Of a stretch of 27,758 nucleotides of DNA, positions 1 to 7,313 are shown one piece after another. A model generated the notes under the pieces. That model was not told the DNA's origin. It searched no databases and saw only the letters and a program-made list of their open reading frames with translations. The stretch lies in NCBI GenBank assembly GCA_035259145.1, contig DATFWQ010000352.1, forward strand, positions 1-27,758. The letters run 5' to 3'. Numbering within the stretch: position 1 is the stretch's first letter; every line of letters starts with the position of its first letter. Made by a program: the position numbers and the translations under genes. The stretch is from CF-161 sp035259145 (GTDB taxonomy: Bacteria; Chloroflexota; Dormibacteria; Dormibacterales; Dormibacteraceae).

Positions 1-205
1 CGACCACGACTATGACCACGTTGGTGACCCTCCAACGGTGGACAGTGGCGGGTCGGTGGGCCTATTGGGAGGGCCGAACCTCAGGGGAAAGGGGGCAGCG
101 TCGCTTGCCCGGCCGCCGGCCGGGTCGGCTCTGCCGACGACGCGGTGGGGGGAAACCGAAAGGCTTCCAACCACTCCTTGTCCGCCGACTACCACTATGA
201 CCACG
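1..205. repeat. Imperfect 20-bp direct repeat at the left edge
   Basis: A 20-base unit at 1-20 recurs at 186-205 with 18 of 20 matches; both copies end in ACTATGACCACG. The copies lie 185 bases apart, not a multiple of three, so they are unlikely to be an in-frame coding duplication. Between them lies GC-rich, hairpin-forming sequence. The function is unknown. The first copy may be cut by the window edge. Confidence 0.4.
98..168 (+). ncRNA. Possible structured RNA upstream of tag
   Basis: Nothing in 1-229 looks convincingly coding. The stretch can fold as an outer stem GCGTCG (98-103) with CGACGC (138-143). Inside it are a perfect 7-bp hairpin, CCCGGCC/GGCCGGG (108-114/118-124), and a second hairpin, TCGGC/GCCGA (125-129/133-137), so a three-way junction is possible. 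Just after it, GGAA/TTCC (151-154/165-168) encloses CC-GAAA-GG, a GNRA tetraloop hairpin. It may be a leader RNA for tag or only GC-rich chance pairing. I could not match it to a known riboswitch class, and the strand is assumed from tag. Confidence 0.25.
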
Positions 206-229
206 GCAGGCTATTAAACCGCGTTCCGG

Positions 230-838
230 TTGCGGCCGTACCCTTGTGCATCGTTGAGCGCGCTGATCCGCTGCGAGTGGGCCGGCAACGACCCGCTGAT
301 GCTCGCGTACCACGACGAGGAGTGGGGTGTGCCGGCCCGCGACGACCGGACGCTGTTCGAGTTCCTGACCCTGGAGGGCGCCCAGGCCGGGTTGAGCTGG
401 ATGACGATCCTGCGCAAGCGCGACGGCTACCGTCGCGCGTTCGCCAGCTTCGATCCCGGAGCCGTGGCCGGCTTCACCACCGCGGACGTAGAGCGATTGC
501 TGGCCGACCCGTCCATTGTCCGCAACAGGGCCAAGATCGTCTCGACGATCGAGAACGCGCGGGCTCTGCTCGCGATCCAGGCTGAGCGCGGCAGCTTCGC
601 AGCGTTGCTCTGGTCGTTCGTAGATGGGGAGCCCCTACAGCCCTCGCGGCGGTCCCTGAGCGAGCTGCCCTCCGAGACTCCGATCGCGCGCGCAATAAGC
701 AAGGACCTCCGCGGTCGCGGCTTGCGGTTCGTGGGCCCAACCATCGTCTACGCATTGATGCAGGCCTGCGGCCTTGTCAACGACCACCAGACGAACTGCT
801 TCCGGTGGCGGGAACTGGGCGGCGAACGGCCGGCCTGA
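230..838 (+). CDS. tag: DNA-3-methyladenine glycosylase I (Tag)
   Basis: This base-excision-repair enzyme removes 3-methyladenine from alkylated DNA in the cytoplasm. The family's zinc-binding residues are visible: Cys in RCEW near the N-terminus, His in YHDEEWG, and His and Cys in NDHQTNC near the C-terminus. The catalytic-pocket motif EGAQAGLSW and the segment LWSFVDGEP are also present. The protein is 202 residues from TTG at 230, or 194 from the in-frame TTG at 254; the E. coli enzyme has 187. The 254 start places RCEW closer to the N-terminus, as in the family. No clear Shine-Dalgarno sequence precedes either start, so the 5' end is uncertain. The gene stands alone and converges with the sigma-S1 gene, leaving 70 bases between their stops without an obvious terminator. 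Confidence 0.93.
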   Translation: MRPYPCASLSALIRCEWAGNDPLMLAYHDEEWGVPARDDRTLFEFLTLEGAQAGLSWMTILRKRDGYRRAFASFDPGAVAGFTTADVERLLADPSIVRNRAKIVSTIENARALLAIQAERGSFAALLWSFVDGEPLQPSRRSLSELPSETPIARAISKDLRGRGLRFVGPTIVYALMQACGLVNDHQTNCFRWRELGGERPA

Positions 839-908
839 CGAAACCCGCCAAAGTAGCGTGAGACGCGAAGAAGCGGCGATCGGCCACCGTGGCGCGAGTG
901 ACGGGATC

Positions 909-1946
909 TCAGCTCAGGCGCAGGTGAGCGCGCTCCTTTTCGAGGTCAACGGAGACCACCTCCACCCGGACCCCACGACCCCGGACCACCGGTCCCGTCG
1001 CCCCGGGTTGGTTGCGAGCCTTGATCTCCTCGCGGTCCTCCTCCGGTGACGCGAAGTCTGAGGCCGGAAGGACGCCGAAGACACCGATTCCGAGGTCGAC
1101 GAACGCCCCGAATGGAAGGACCAGGGTGACCTTTCCGAGGTGTGGCACGCCTGGCTTCAGTCCCGACAAGATTGCCCGGCGCAGCGCCTTGAGCCGATCG
1201 CTGTCCAGAACAGCCCGCCGCGACACGTAGATGCAACCCTCATCCTCACAAACCTCGATGACCTTGACTTCGACGTCGTGGCCGATCATCCAGCTGTAGT
1301 CGTCTCCGACGTAGAAGCCGGCCTGACTCGTGCTGAGCCAGGCAGGCACCCGTCCGACGTCGACCTTGAGTCCGCCCTCACCCCAACCGAGGACCCGTCC
1401 GATTACGATCCGGCCCTCGTCAATCGCCTTCCGAGCGTCATCGTACGTTCGCAGCCGCATGCTCTTCTCCTGCTCCGCCCCGAGCTTATCGCCGATCTCG
1501 TCCGAGAACTGCGTGCGCAGTGCCGCGAGACCGCGGTGGATGTGCGTTTTCGCCGTACCAGTGGTGATGCCCAGTACCCTCGCGACCTCGGCCTGTGGGA
1601 GGTCTGCAAAGAACTTGAGCGCGATGGCGTCTCGCTGTCGTGCAGGGAGCGATCGAAGCGCTTCGAGCAGCGCGACTCTGAGCGTGACGGCTTCGCCTGG
1701 GTCCGCCGGCTCAGCAGCATTCAGGCGGATCTGCGGGCGCCGGACCTGGTCCAGTGCGAGGTTGACCGCAACTCGAAGGACCCACGCGTCGCGATATGGA
1801 AGGTGGGCGACTCGTTCCCAGTCGGCGAAGGCGCGCGTCAGCGCCTCCGCAGCAACGTCCTCAGCTGCCGGTCCGCTGCCCAGGATTCGGTAGGCAAGGC
1901 GGTAGGCCCGACCGAACAGATCCTGGAACGCCAGTTCGAACTCCAC
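909..1946 (-). CDS. ECF sigma factor fused to two S1 RNA-binding domains
   Basis: The N-terminal half is an extracytoplasmic-function sigma factor. Region 2 spans about residues 5-70 (AEDVAAEALTRAF, then VAVNLALDQVRR). Region 4 spans about 93-147 (LRSLPARQRDAIAL and the helix-turn-helix EVARVLGITTGTAKTHIHRG). In the same frame follow two S1/OB-fold RNA-binding domains. The first, about 179-244, has GGLKVDVGRVPAWLSTS and ends in VSRRA. The second, about 266-345, has LPFGAFVDLG and ends in VDLEKERAHLRLS. The length is 345 residues from GTG at 1946; a longer form from TTG at 2018 adds 24 unconserved residues. Neither start has a clear ribosome-binding site. No anti-sigma gene is adjacent. By family knowledge the sigma part should recruit RNA polymerase and the S1 part bind single-stranded RNA. 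The combination is unusual and its role is not known to me. Confidence 0.85.
   Translation of the reverse strand: MEFELAFQDLFGRAYRLAYRILGSGPAAEDVAAEALTRAFADWERVAHLPYRDAWVLRVAVNLALDQVRRPQIRLNAAEPADPGEAVTLRVALLEALRSLPARQRDAIALKFFADLPQAEVARVLGITTGTAKTHIHRGLAALRTQFSDEIGDKLGAEQEKSMRLRTYDDARKAIDEGRIVIGRVLGWGEGGLKVDVGRVPAWLSTSQAGFYVGDDYSWMIGHDVEVKVIEVCEDEGCIYVSRRAVLDSDRLKALRRAILSGLKPGVPHLGKVTLVLPFGAFVDLGIGVFGVLPASDFASPEEDREEIKARNQPGATGPVVRGRGVRVEVVSVDLEKERAHLRLS
1458..1471 (-). promoter_or_regulatory. Internal ribosome-binding site and ATG inside the sigma-S1 gene
   Basis: On the minus strand AGGAG (1471-1467), a 6-base spacer and an in-frame ATG (1460-1458) fall at Met163, in the linker between sigma region 4 and the first S1 domain. 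This Shine-Dalgarno sequence is better than anything before the presumed full-length start. Initiation here would give a separate protein of about 183 residues made only of the two S1 domains. Use of the site is inference. Confidence 0.45.
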
Positions 1947-2074
1947 TGCTAGAAAAACGGCTGGTGGCCCGCCGTGGTTGACATGACGCTGGGACCACTC
2001 TTTCGGGCGGACCTGCAACGCCTGATGCCTGAGTGCTGCGGCTGGACCTGGCGACCGCCGCCGCCCACCTGCTC

Positions 2075-4669
2075 CTAAGCGTCGGGTCCAGCGGCGTCGG
2101 GACGCCGGCGCTCCAGGTTTTCGAAACGGGTCAGTTCCTTGCGGAAGACGAGCTCCACCATCCCGGTCGGCCCGTTTCGGTGCTTTGCGATCAGGACCTC
2201 CGCAATGCCGGGCTTCTCGGTCTTGTCCCGGTTGTAGTACTCGTCTCTGTAAAGAAACATCACCAGGTCGCTGTCTTGTTCGATGCTGCCAGACTCTCTT
2301 AGATCACTGAGTATCGGTCGCTTGTCTGGCCGCGCCTCAGGCGCTCGCGAGAGCTGTGAGATCGCGATCACGGGGATGCGCAGTTCGCGTGCGATCGACT
2401 TCAACGCCCTTGAGATGGCTGACACCTCCTGGACACGATTGGAGTCGTCTCCACGAGAATGGCCGTGCATGAGCTGCAGGTAATCGATCATGAGCAGCTC
2501 GATGCCCTCGCGGCTACGCGCCTGCCTTGCCTTGAGCCGCATCGTCAGGTCGTCCAGCGTGGGCGAGTCGTCGATAAAGATCGGAGCGTCTCCCAGCGGC
2601 CCCAGGGCGCCCGCCAGCCGCTCGTACTCGACGTCGCTCAGCGTCCCACGGTGAAGCCGTTGTGCGTCGATCCGGGCCTGTTCGCACAGCATCCGCTCCA
2701 CCAGCTGCTCTTTCGACATCTCGAGGCTGAAGATCGCAACGGGCCTCTGGTGATCAACGGCTGCGTGCAGCGCCACGTTGAGGGCGAAGGATGTGTTGTG
2801 GACGACGATGTCCTGAGCGATGAAGTTGGCGCCATCTGGGACGGTCAGGTCATAGACGCGGTGCTTGCCGATCGACTCGATGCTGACGATCTCGTCCCAA
2901 TACAGATCGGGACCGGCAAGACGCGGAACGTGGCGGTCGCTGGGAAGCTCGCACTGTGCTGCCTCGCGGCTCTGCATCGGTCGGTGCACTGCAAGGAGAT
3001 TGAACCTACGGGCCTCCCTGCCCCGCTCGTCGCCGGCGCCGGCACGGCCGGCCTTATGTGACGCCGCCGAGGTGCCGGCAAGGCTCCAGACCTGGTCTGG
3101 ACGGTGGTCGAAGCCGGAGCGCCTGCGATCAACGAGGTCGCCGGGGAAGCGCTGGGCAATCTTCCCGACCCACCCGACGTCCTGCTGATAGGTGTTGACA
3201 GACTCGGGCTCGGTGATCTCCACCATCCAGCTGCGCGCGCCCTTGCGCCACAACCTCGAGACGACACCAAACCGGGTGAGCGCATGCCGCATGTCCTCTG
3301 CCAGCCACCTGGAGGCCACTGTGAACTCGATCCGCGCGCAGCCGTCCCTCGAGTCGACCGTTCCCTCACAGCTGATCACTGCGCGGACGAACTCGGCCAG
3401 CCGCGTCCGGTCCCAACGCCACACGCAACTCGGGACGCGCTTGAACTCTGCCAGCTTGCCCCAGAGCCCAAGGCGTCGCAGCCACTGGACAACCGGGTTC
3501 GGCCGGCCGGACGCGGCCAGATGGACACGTGCTCCTGTCCGCCGGACGTGCAGCGTCGGAAAGGACGCCGTCACGACCGCCTCGAAGTCCGACACGATGT
3601 CAGGATCGCTATTCGTGAAGTCGGGTTGTCTGAGGAGGCGGCCTCCGGCAACGTAGTAAGCGATCAGGCGCACCAGCTCGAGGCGGAGGCTGGTGTCATC
3701 GCCGAAGCAGGGCAGGGAACGGGGAACGGCGATCTTGTCCCCGACGATGAGCTCGTGGAGCGGATGCCAGCCCGCTCTGGTCAGGAATGGATGATGATGG
3801 GTGACCTCCACCAGCCGGCCCGTCCGGGTGCCGACCCGAAAGCACTCCTTGACGCCACTATCGACCCAGTCCGCCACGTGTGCAGGGGAGACGCAGCCCT
3901 CGCCGTCAACACTCCAGACCTGCCCGAGGCGCCGCTCCACGCATTCTTCGATGGTGAGGCGCTCGCCTGTTTCCGGATCGTCCACCAACATTTTCGCGGC
4001 GAGACACTTCCCCATACTCGGCCGTCCCGCTACCACAATCAAATCCGACTGTTTGAAGCCGTTGGTCAGACGATCGATGTCATGGAAGCCGCTTGGGATA
4101 CCGATCACGGCCCCGCCTGACGCCATCTGGGCGTCGATGCGATCCATGGCCGGCTTCAGGAGGTCGTAGATCCTCTCCATGCCGCTGCCGACCTTGTCGT
4201 CGGAGATCGCATAGACGTGCGCCTGGGCCTGGTTGACAGCCTCCTCGGCGTCCAGCGAACCGTCGAAGCCGAGGGCGGTGACCTGGCCGCCGGCAGTGAT
4301 CAAGCGTCGCTTGTATGCCCTGTCCTTGACGATTCGGGCGTAGTGCTCGACATTGGCGGCTGTCGGCACGGCCTCCTGGATCCAGGCCAGGTGAGCGCGG
4401 CCACCGATCCGCTCCAGCACACCGAGCTTTTCCAGCTCCGCCGCGAGCGTCACGTTGTCGATGGGCTCTCCTTCGCGGAACAGGTTGAGGGCGGCGCGAT
4501 AGATCTGCGCGTTGTTCTCGCGGTAGAAATCCTCGGGGTTGAGGAAGTCCAGCACCCTCGTCATCGCCGCCTGGTCCAGCAGGATGGCGCCGAGGACAGA
4601 GGTCTCGGCCTCGAGGTCTTGAGGTTGGACTCGGCCCTCGGACCGGCCCAGAATGGCTGCGGTCGCCAC
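2075..4669 (-). CDS. dnaB: Replicative DNA helicase DnaB, intein-containing precursor
   Basis: This is the hexameric replication-fork helicase. The precursor has 864 residues. Residues 1-221 carry the DnaB N-terminal domain (QPQDLEAETSVLGAILLD) and the start of the RecA-like domain up to Walker A, GRPSMGK. Residues 222-625 are an intein. Residues 626-864 resume with TSFALNVALHAA and include Walker B-like LLMIDYLQLM, the ISQLSRAPEARPDKRP loop and DLRESGSIEQDSDLVMFLYR. The spliced protein would be 460 residues, normal for the family. The start is GTG at 4669 without a good Shine-Dalgarno sequence. The gene lies downstream of rplI in the same direction, an order common in bacteria, but 450 bases away, so it probably has its own promoter. 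Helicase activity requires splicing because the intein interrupts the nucleotide-binding loop. Confidence 0.96.
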   Translation of the reverse strand: MATAAILGRSEGRVQPQDLEAETSVLGAILLDQAAMTRVLDFLNPEDFYRENNAQIYRAALNLFREGEPIDNVTLAAELEKLGVLERIGGRAHLAWIQEAVPTAANVEHYARIVKDRAYKRRLITAGGQVTALGFDGSLDAEEAVNQAQAHVYAISDDKVGSGMERIYDLLKPAMDRIDAQMASGGAVIGIPSGFHDIDRLTNGFKQSDLIVVAGRPSMGKCLAAKMLVDDPETGERLTIEECVERRLGQVWSVDGEGCVSPAHVADWVDSGVKECFRVGTRTGRLVEVTHHHPFLTRAGWHPLHELIVGDKIAVPRSLPCFGDDTSLRLELVRLIAYYVAGGRLLRQPDFTNSDPDIVSDFEAVVTASFPTLHVRRTGARVHLAASGRPNPVVQWLRRLGLWGKLAEFKRVPSCVWRWDRTRLAEFVRAVISCEGTVDSRDGCARIEFTVASRWLAEDMRHALTRFGVVSRLWRKGARSWMVEITEPESVNTYQQDVGWVGKIAQRFPGDLVDRRRSGFDHRPDQVWSLAGTSAASHKAGRAGAGDERGREARRFNLLAVHRPMQSREAAQCELPSDRHVPRLAGPDLYWDEIVSIESIGKHRVYDLTVPDGANFIAQDIVVHNTSFALNVALHAAVDHQRPVAIFSLEMSKEQLVERMLCEQARIDAQRLHRGTLSDVEYERLAGALGPLGDAPIFIDDSPTLDDLTMRLKARQARSREGIELLMIDYLQLMHGHSRGDDSNRVQEVSAISRALKSIARELRIPVIAISQLSRAPEARPDKRPILSDLRESGSIEQDSDLVMFLYRDEYYNRDKTEKPGIAEVLIAKHRNGPTGMVELVFRKELTRFENLERRRPDAAGPDA
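2795..4006 (-). mobile_element. Intein in the DnaB Walker A motif, with a degenerate LAGLIDADG endonuclease
   Basis: The 404-residue intein lies between K221 and T626. It begins with the nucleophile Cys222 and ends VVHN, followed by extein Thr626. Splicing block B is VTHHHPFLTRAG (289-300). The C-terminal blocks are VYDLTVPDGANFIAQD and IVVHN. Between them are two LAGLIDADG-like motifs: LIAYYVAGGRL (335-345), where the usual acidic residue is Gly, and FVRAVISCEGTVD (427-439), which retains Glu. Splicing residues look intact, so splicing should work, but loss of an acidic catalytic residue suggests weak or lost homing-endonuclease activity. The insertion point, between the Lys and Thr of the P-loop, is a known hot spot for DnaB inteins. 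The reading frame is continuous throughout. Confidence 0.93.
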
Positions 4670-4783
4670 GACGCGTTAGCGGGAGGGGCTACCCCGCGGC
4701 GGCAGCCCGCCGGCGCGGAAGAGGGGGAGGATCGGGTGTCGCATGCTCATCGAAACTGTCCGCGATCCGGGCTGTGATGAGCA

Positions 4784-4868
4784 ATTGGACAACCACGGCA
4801 TCTTCGGGGACAAAGGCAACCAGCTGTGTGGACAACGCGACGGCAGGTGTTGAAACGCCTGTGGGCAA
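4784..4868. promoter_or_regulatory. DnaA-box-like cluster in the dnaB-rplI intergenic region
   Basis: The gap 4670-5121 contains no convincing gene. It holds TGTGGACAA (4827-4835), an exact inverse of the high-GC-type DnaA box TTGTCCACA. TGTGGGCAA (4860-4868) differs by one base and ATTGGACAA (4784-4792) by two. All three share one orientation and lie 33-43 bases apart. GTTGAAAC occurs twice nearby (4849-4856 and 4897-4904). The sites could mediate DnaA control of dnaB or belong to an origin-like region; the first reading is simpler since no dnaA or dnaN is present. Confidence 0.4.
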
Positions 4869-5043
4869 CTACCTTCTCGAAGGTATCCAGTGACCTGTTG
4901 AAACCCGTTATCGCCCCATATCGACTGCGAAGGCATGGCACGTCCTGATCGTACGTCTGTTCTGCCCGCTCCGCAACGGGCCTTGTTAAGCCTGCAGCCA
5001 GCGCCCCGGCTACACGCCGGGAGATCGCACCAGTCGCCTAAGT

Positions 5044-5091
5044 GGACGGATTGGACCAATCGCCGGCGATGGGCACTCTTCCAAACCGTCC
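5044..5091. repeat. Nested palindromes downstream of rplI
   Basis: ATTGGACCAAT (5050-5060) and ATCGCCGGCGAT (5059-5070) are perfect palindromes sharing two bases. They are enclosed by GGACGG (5044-5049) and CCGTCC (5086-5091). They lie about 30 bases beyond the rplI stop. They may form the 3' end structure of the rplI transcript or a protein-binding site. No T-run follows, so this is not a standard intrinsic terminator. Confidence 0.35.
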
Positions 5092-5121
5092 GATAGGCCC
5101 GCTCCGCGGCACTTGGTTCCC

Positions 5122-5571
5122 CTAGCGGTCCTGGGTGATGATCAGGTTGATGTGCGCATCGACGTCGCGGTGGAGCCGGAGCGGCACCTGGTGTTCACCT
5201 AGCTGCTTCAGCGGGTCCTTGAGATCGATCTTGCGCCGATCGACGTCGACCTGATGCTGAAGGCGCAGGGCCGTGGCGATGTCTTCGTTCGTGATCGCAC
5301 CGAACACCTTGTCCTCTGCGCCTACCTTGAGACGAACCACCACTGTCTTGTTGTCGATGAGCTCCGCCAGCTCCTGGGCCTGGTCGCGGTCCTTGGCCTC
5401 CCGCTTCACGACGGCCTCGCGGAGCCGCCTCGCCTCCGCCTCCGCGCCCTTTCCTGCAACGATCGCCAGGCGCCGCGGGATGAGGTAGTTGCGGCCGTAG
5501 CCGTCCGCCACCTCCTTCACGTCCCCAGCCTGACCGACGTTCTCGACGTCCTTTATCAGCATGACTCTCAA
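5122..5571 (-). CDS. rplI: 50S ribosomal protein L9
   Basis: L9 is a structural protein of the large ribosomal subunit that binds 23S rRNA. The product is 149 residues, the usual length. The N-terminal domain shows the family pattern MLIKDVENVGQAGDVKEV followed by GYGRNYLIPRRLA. A charged connecting helix follows, then the C-terminal domain with VFGAITNEDIA. I chose TTG at 5571 because it restores the usual MxVxL start and has GGAGGA nine bases upstream; the ATG at 5562 would cut three conserved residues. The TTG overlaps the TGA of the upstream DUF1232 gene (TTGA, 5571-5568), suggesting translational coupling. The usual neighbours rpsF, ssb and rpsR are absent from this window. Confidence 0.95.
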   Translation of the reverse strand: MRVMLIKDVENVGQAGDVKEVADGYGRNYLIPRRLAIVAGKGAEAEARRLREAVVKREAKDRDQAQELAELIDNKTVVVRLKVGAEDKVFGAITNEDIATALRLQHQVDVDRRKIDLKDPLKQLGEHQVPLRLHRDVDAHINLIITQDR

Positions 5572-5981
5572 GCCGATTCTTCCTCCGATTCGCGGAATTC
5601 TGTAACTGCCAGCCTTGCTCGTCGCCGCGAAGTCAGGCGGCGGACACCATCTTGAGCGAGCGCCAACGCGATCTCGAGGTCGCGGTCGAAGACGCTCTCG
5701 CTCCTCAGTATGCGGGCTCGCTGTTCTTCGACGATTTCCTCCGGGCAGGCGTCCACGAACACTCTGACGGTCAGGGCTCCAAGGGCCAGCAGGTCCAGTT
5801 CTCCGATGACCGGAACCCACGCCGGCACGTCGAGCGGGCTGACGATCAGACCCAGTGCCGCGCCCATCCCCAGCTTTGGGCCAAGCGGCACGCGGTCATC
5901 CCGCACCAGGCAGTAGGCCAGCTTCGCGGTCCGGCGGGCCTCGAACAGGAGCGCGCGTGCCCGCGCGAGGTTGAAGGCCAT
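5568..5981 (-). CDS. DUF1232 family small membrane-associated protein
   Basis: This is a 137-residue protein of unknown function. Its centre, about residues 35-75, matches the DUF1232 pattern: GAALGLIVSPLDVPAWVPVIG and then the acidic LD, a hydrophobic hairpin likely to associate with the membrane. The N-terminus is basic and helical (MAFNLARARALLFEARRTAK) and the C-terminus is charged. I chose ATG at 5981 because the sequence upstream is unconserved; there is no strong Shine-Dalgarno site. The stop overlaps the rplI start, so both are probably on one transcript, which is an unusual partner for L9. The gene is divergent from the MFS gene across 63 bases. Confidence 0.75.
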   Translation of the reverse strand: MAFNLARARALLFEARRTAKLAYCLVRDDRVPLGPKLGMGAALGLIVSPLDVPAWVPVIGELDLLALGALTVRVFVDACPEEIVEEQRARILRSESVFDRDLEIALALAQDGVRRLTSRRRARLAVTEFRESEEESA

Positions 5982-6005
5982 GGATCGAATGCCAAAAGGT
6001 ACCTC

Positions 6006-6034
6006 TTGACGCGTCTCCGCTTCCACCTTAGCTT
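6006..6034 (+). promoter_or_regulatory. Promoter for the MFS transporter gene
   Basis: TTGACG (6006-6011) matches five of six bases of the housekeeping -35 element. It is followed by an exact 17-base spacer and TAGCTT (6029-6034) as a weak -10 element. Transcription would begin near 6041, only a few bases before the ATG at 6045, so the mRNA may be nearly leaderless. Confidence 0.45.
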
Positions 6035-6044
6035 TCGCGCCGCG

Positions 6045-7313
6045 ATGACGACGGCAGTAGTCAGGGTGGCTCCGGCGCGGATGAGCAACCTGCGCCACAT
6101 AGCCCTGGCCACGTTCTGGTTCGGCCTCAACTTCCACTGGATCCCGATCCTGGCGGTCCTCGTCCCGTACCAGGTCATCCATCTGCTGCCCCGTGACCAG
6201 CAGGGCTCAGGGATCGCTGTCGTCACCGGCGCCGGCGCGGTCTTTGCAGTGCTCCTGCCGCCTCTCGTCGGCGCCTACTCGGACCGGCTCAGCACGCGTT
6301 GGGGCCGCCGGCGTCCGATCATGGTTGTGGGCACCGTCGTCAACGCAGTCGGTCTGCTGATCCTGATGACAGCCTCGAGCTACGGCGCCCTGGTCCTCGG
6401 CTATCTCGTCATCCAGATCTTCAACAACGCGGCGGGGGCGGCATTCAACGGGATAGTCCCCGACGTCGTGCCGCGGGAGGAGTTCGGGAAGGCCAGCGGC
6501 ATCCTCGGCGGCATGGTGCAGGTGGGCAGCGTTGCCGGGCTCGCCGCCACCCTGATCATGTCCGCTGCCTTTGGGCACATCGAGTGGACGTATGGCGTGA
6601 TGGCAGTCGTCATTCTTGCCAGCCTGGCGCCGACGGTGTGGGCAGCTCGTGGCGAGGGCATGGCGCGGCTGCCCCTGCGGAGTCACGAGGCGGTCAGGGT
6701 GGCGGTCGCACGCTTCCTGCGGCCGCTGGCCAGCGGTGACTTCGCGTGGGTGATCTACACGCGAACGCTGATCACAGCCGGCATCTACTGCATCCTCCCC
6801 TACCTGCAGCTCTTCTTCCGGGACGTGGTCAAGGTCGCCAACCCCGCCAACTTTGCGGCTACGTGGGAGCTGCTGCTTCTGCTCGCCGCCACCCCCTTCG
6901 GGCTGGCTGGGGGCTGGGCGTCCGACCGGATCGGCCGCAAGCTTTTCGTGTACGCCGCGGGCACAGTCATGTCGCTTGTCGTAGTCCTGTTTGTCGTCCT
7001 CTACCCGACCGCTCAACTCTTCGTCCTTGTCGCGGGGATGCTGTTTGGCGTCGGCTACGGCCTCTACTATGCCGTCGACTGGGCGCTGGCCTGCGACACG
7101 CTGCCCGACCCTGACCGGATCGCGAAAGACATGGGCCTGTTCCACGTGTCGTTCACACTGCCTCAGGTCCTAGTGCCGGTGGCTGCGGGATTTGCCCTGG
7201 ACGCGGTCAACCGGCAGTCGGCCAACTCCGGCTACCGCGTCATCTTCATCGGAGCGGCGGTCTTCTATCTGCTCGGGACGGTCTTCGTCAGCCGGATCCG
7301 CTCGGTGCGCTAG
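6045..7313 (+). CDS. Major facilitator superfamily transporter
   Basis: This is a 422-residue polytopic inner-membrane protein with about twelve hydrophobic segments. An MFS signature loop lies between TM2 and TM3 (YSDRLSTRWGRRRP, about residues 78-91), and its half-repeat lies in the second half (GWASDRIGRKLF). The SDRxxxRWGRRRP form resembles transporters related to the sugar/cation symporter and SLC45 groups, but the substrate cannot be read from sequence. The start could be ATG 6045, just after the proposed promoter, or ATG 6081. The gene appears monocistronic; its upstream neighbour is divergent and 440 bases separate it from the next gene. Confidence 0.85.
   Translation: MTTAVVRVAPARMSNLRHIALATFWFGLNFHWIPILAVLVPYQVIHLLPRDQQGSGIAVVTGAGAVFAVLLPPLVGAYSDRLSTRWGRRRPIMVVGTVVNAVGLLILMTASSYGALVLGYLVIQIFNNAAGAAFNGIVPDVVPREEFGKASGILGGMVQVGSVAGLAATLIMSAAFGHIEWTYGVMAVVILASLAPTVWAARGEGMARLPLRSHEAVRVAVARFLRPLASGDFAWVIYTRTLITAGIYCILPYLQLFFRDVVKVANPANFAATWELLLLLAATPFGLAGGWASDRIGRKLFVYAAGTVMSLVVVLFVVLYPTAQLFVLVAGMLFGVGYGLYYAVDWALACDTLPDPDRIAKDMGLFHVSFTLPQVLVPVAAGFALDAVNRQSANSGYRVIFIGAAVFYLLGTVFVSRIRSVR

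Noticed and set aside
1..229. SAM-IV, cobalamin, c-di-GMP or c-di-AMP riboswitch
   Set aside because: Some short strings are reminiscent (CCTCCAAC, GGGGAAACC), but the defining conserved cores of these classes are not present.
2960..3180. Suspected frameshift in the C-terminal half of the DnaB intein
   Set aside because: The sequence there looked unusual, but NLLAVHRPMQSRE and LYWDEIVSIES match the pattern of related inteins in the same frame, so the frame is intact.
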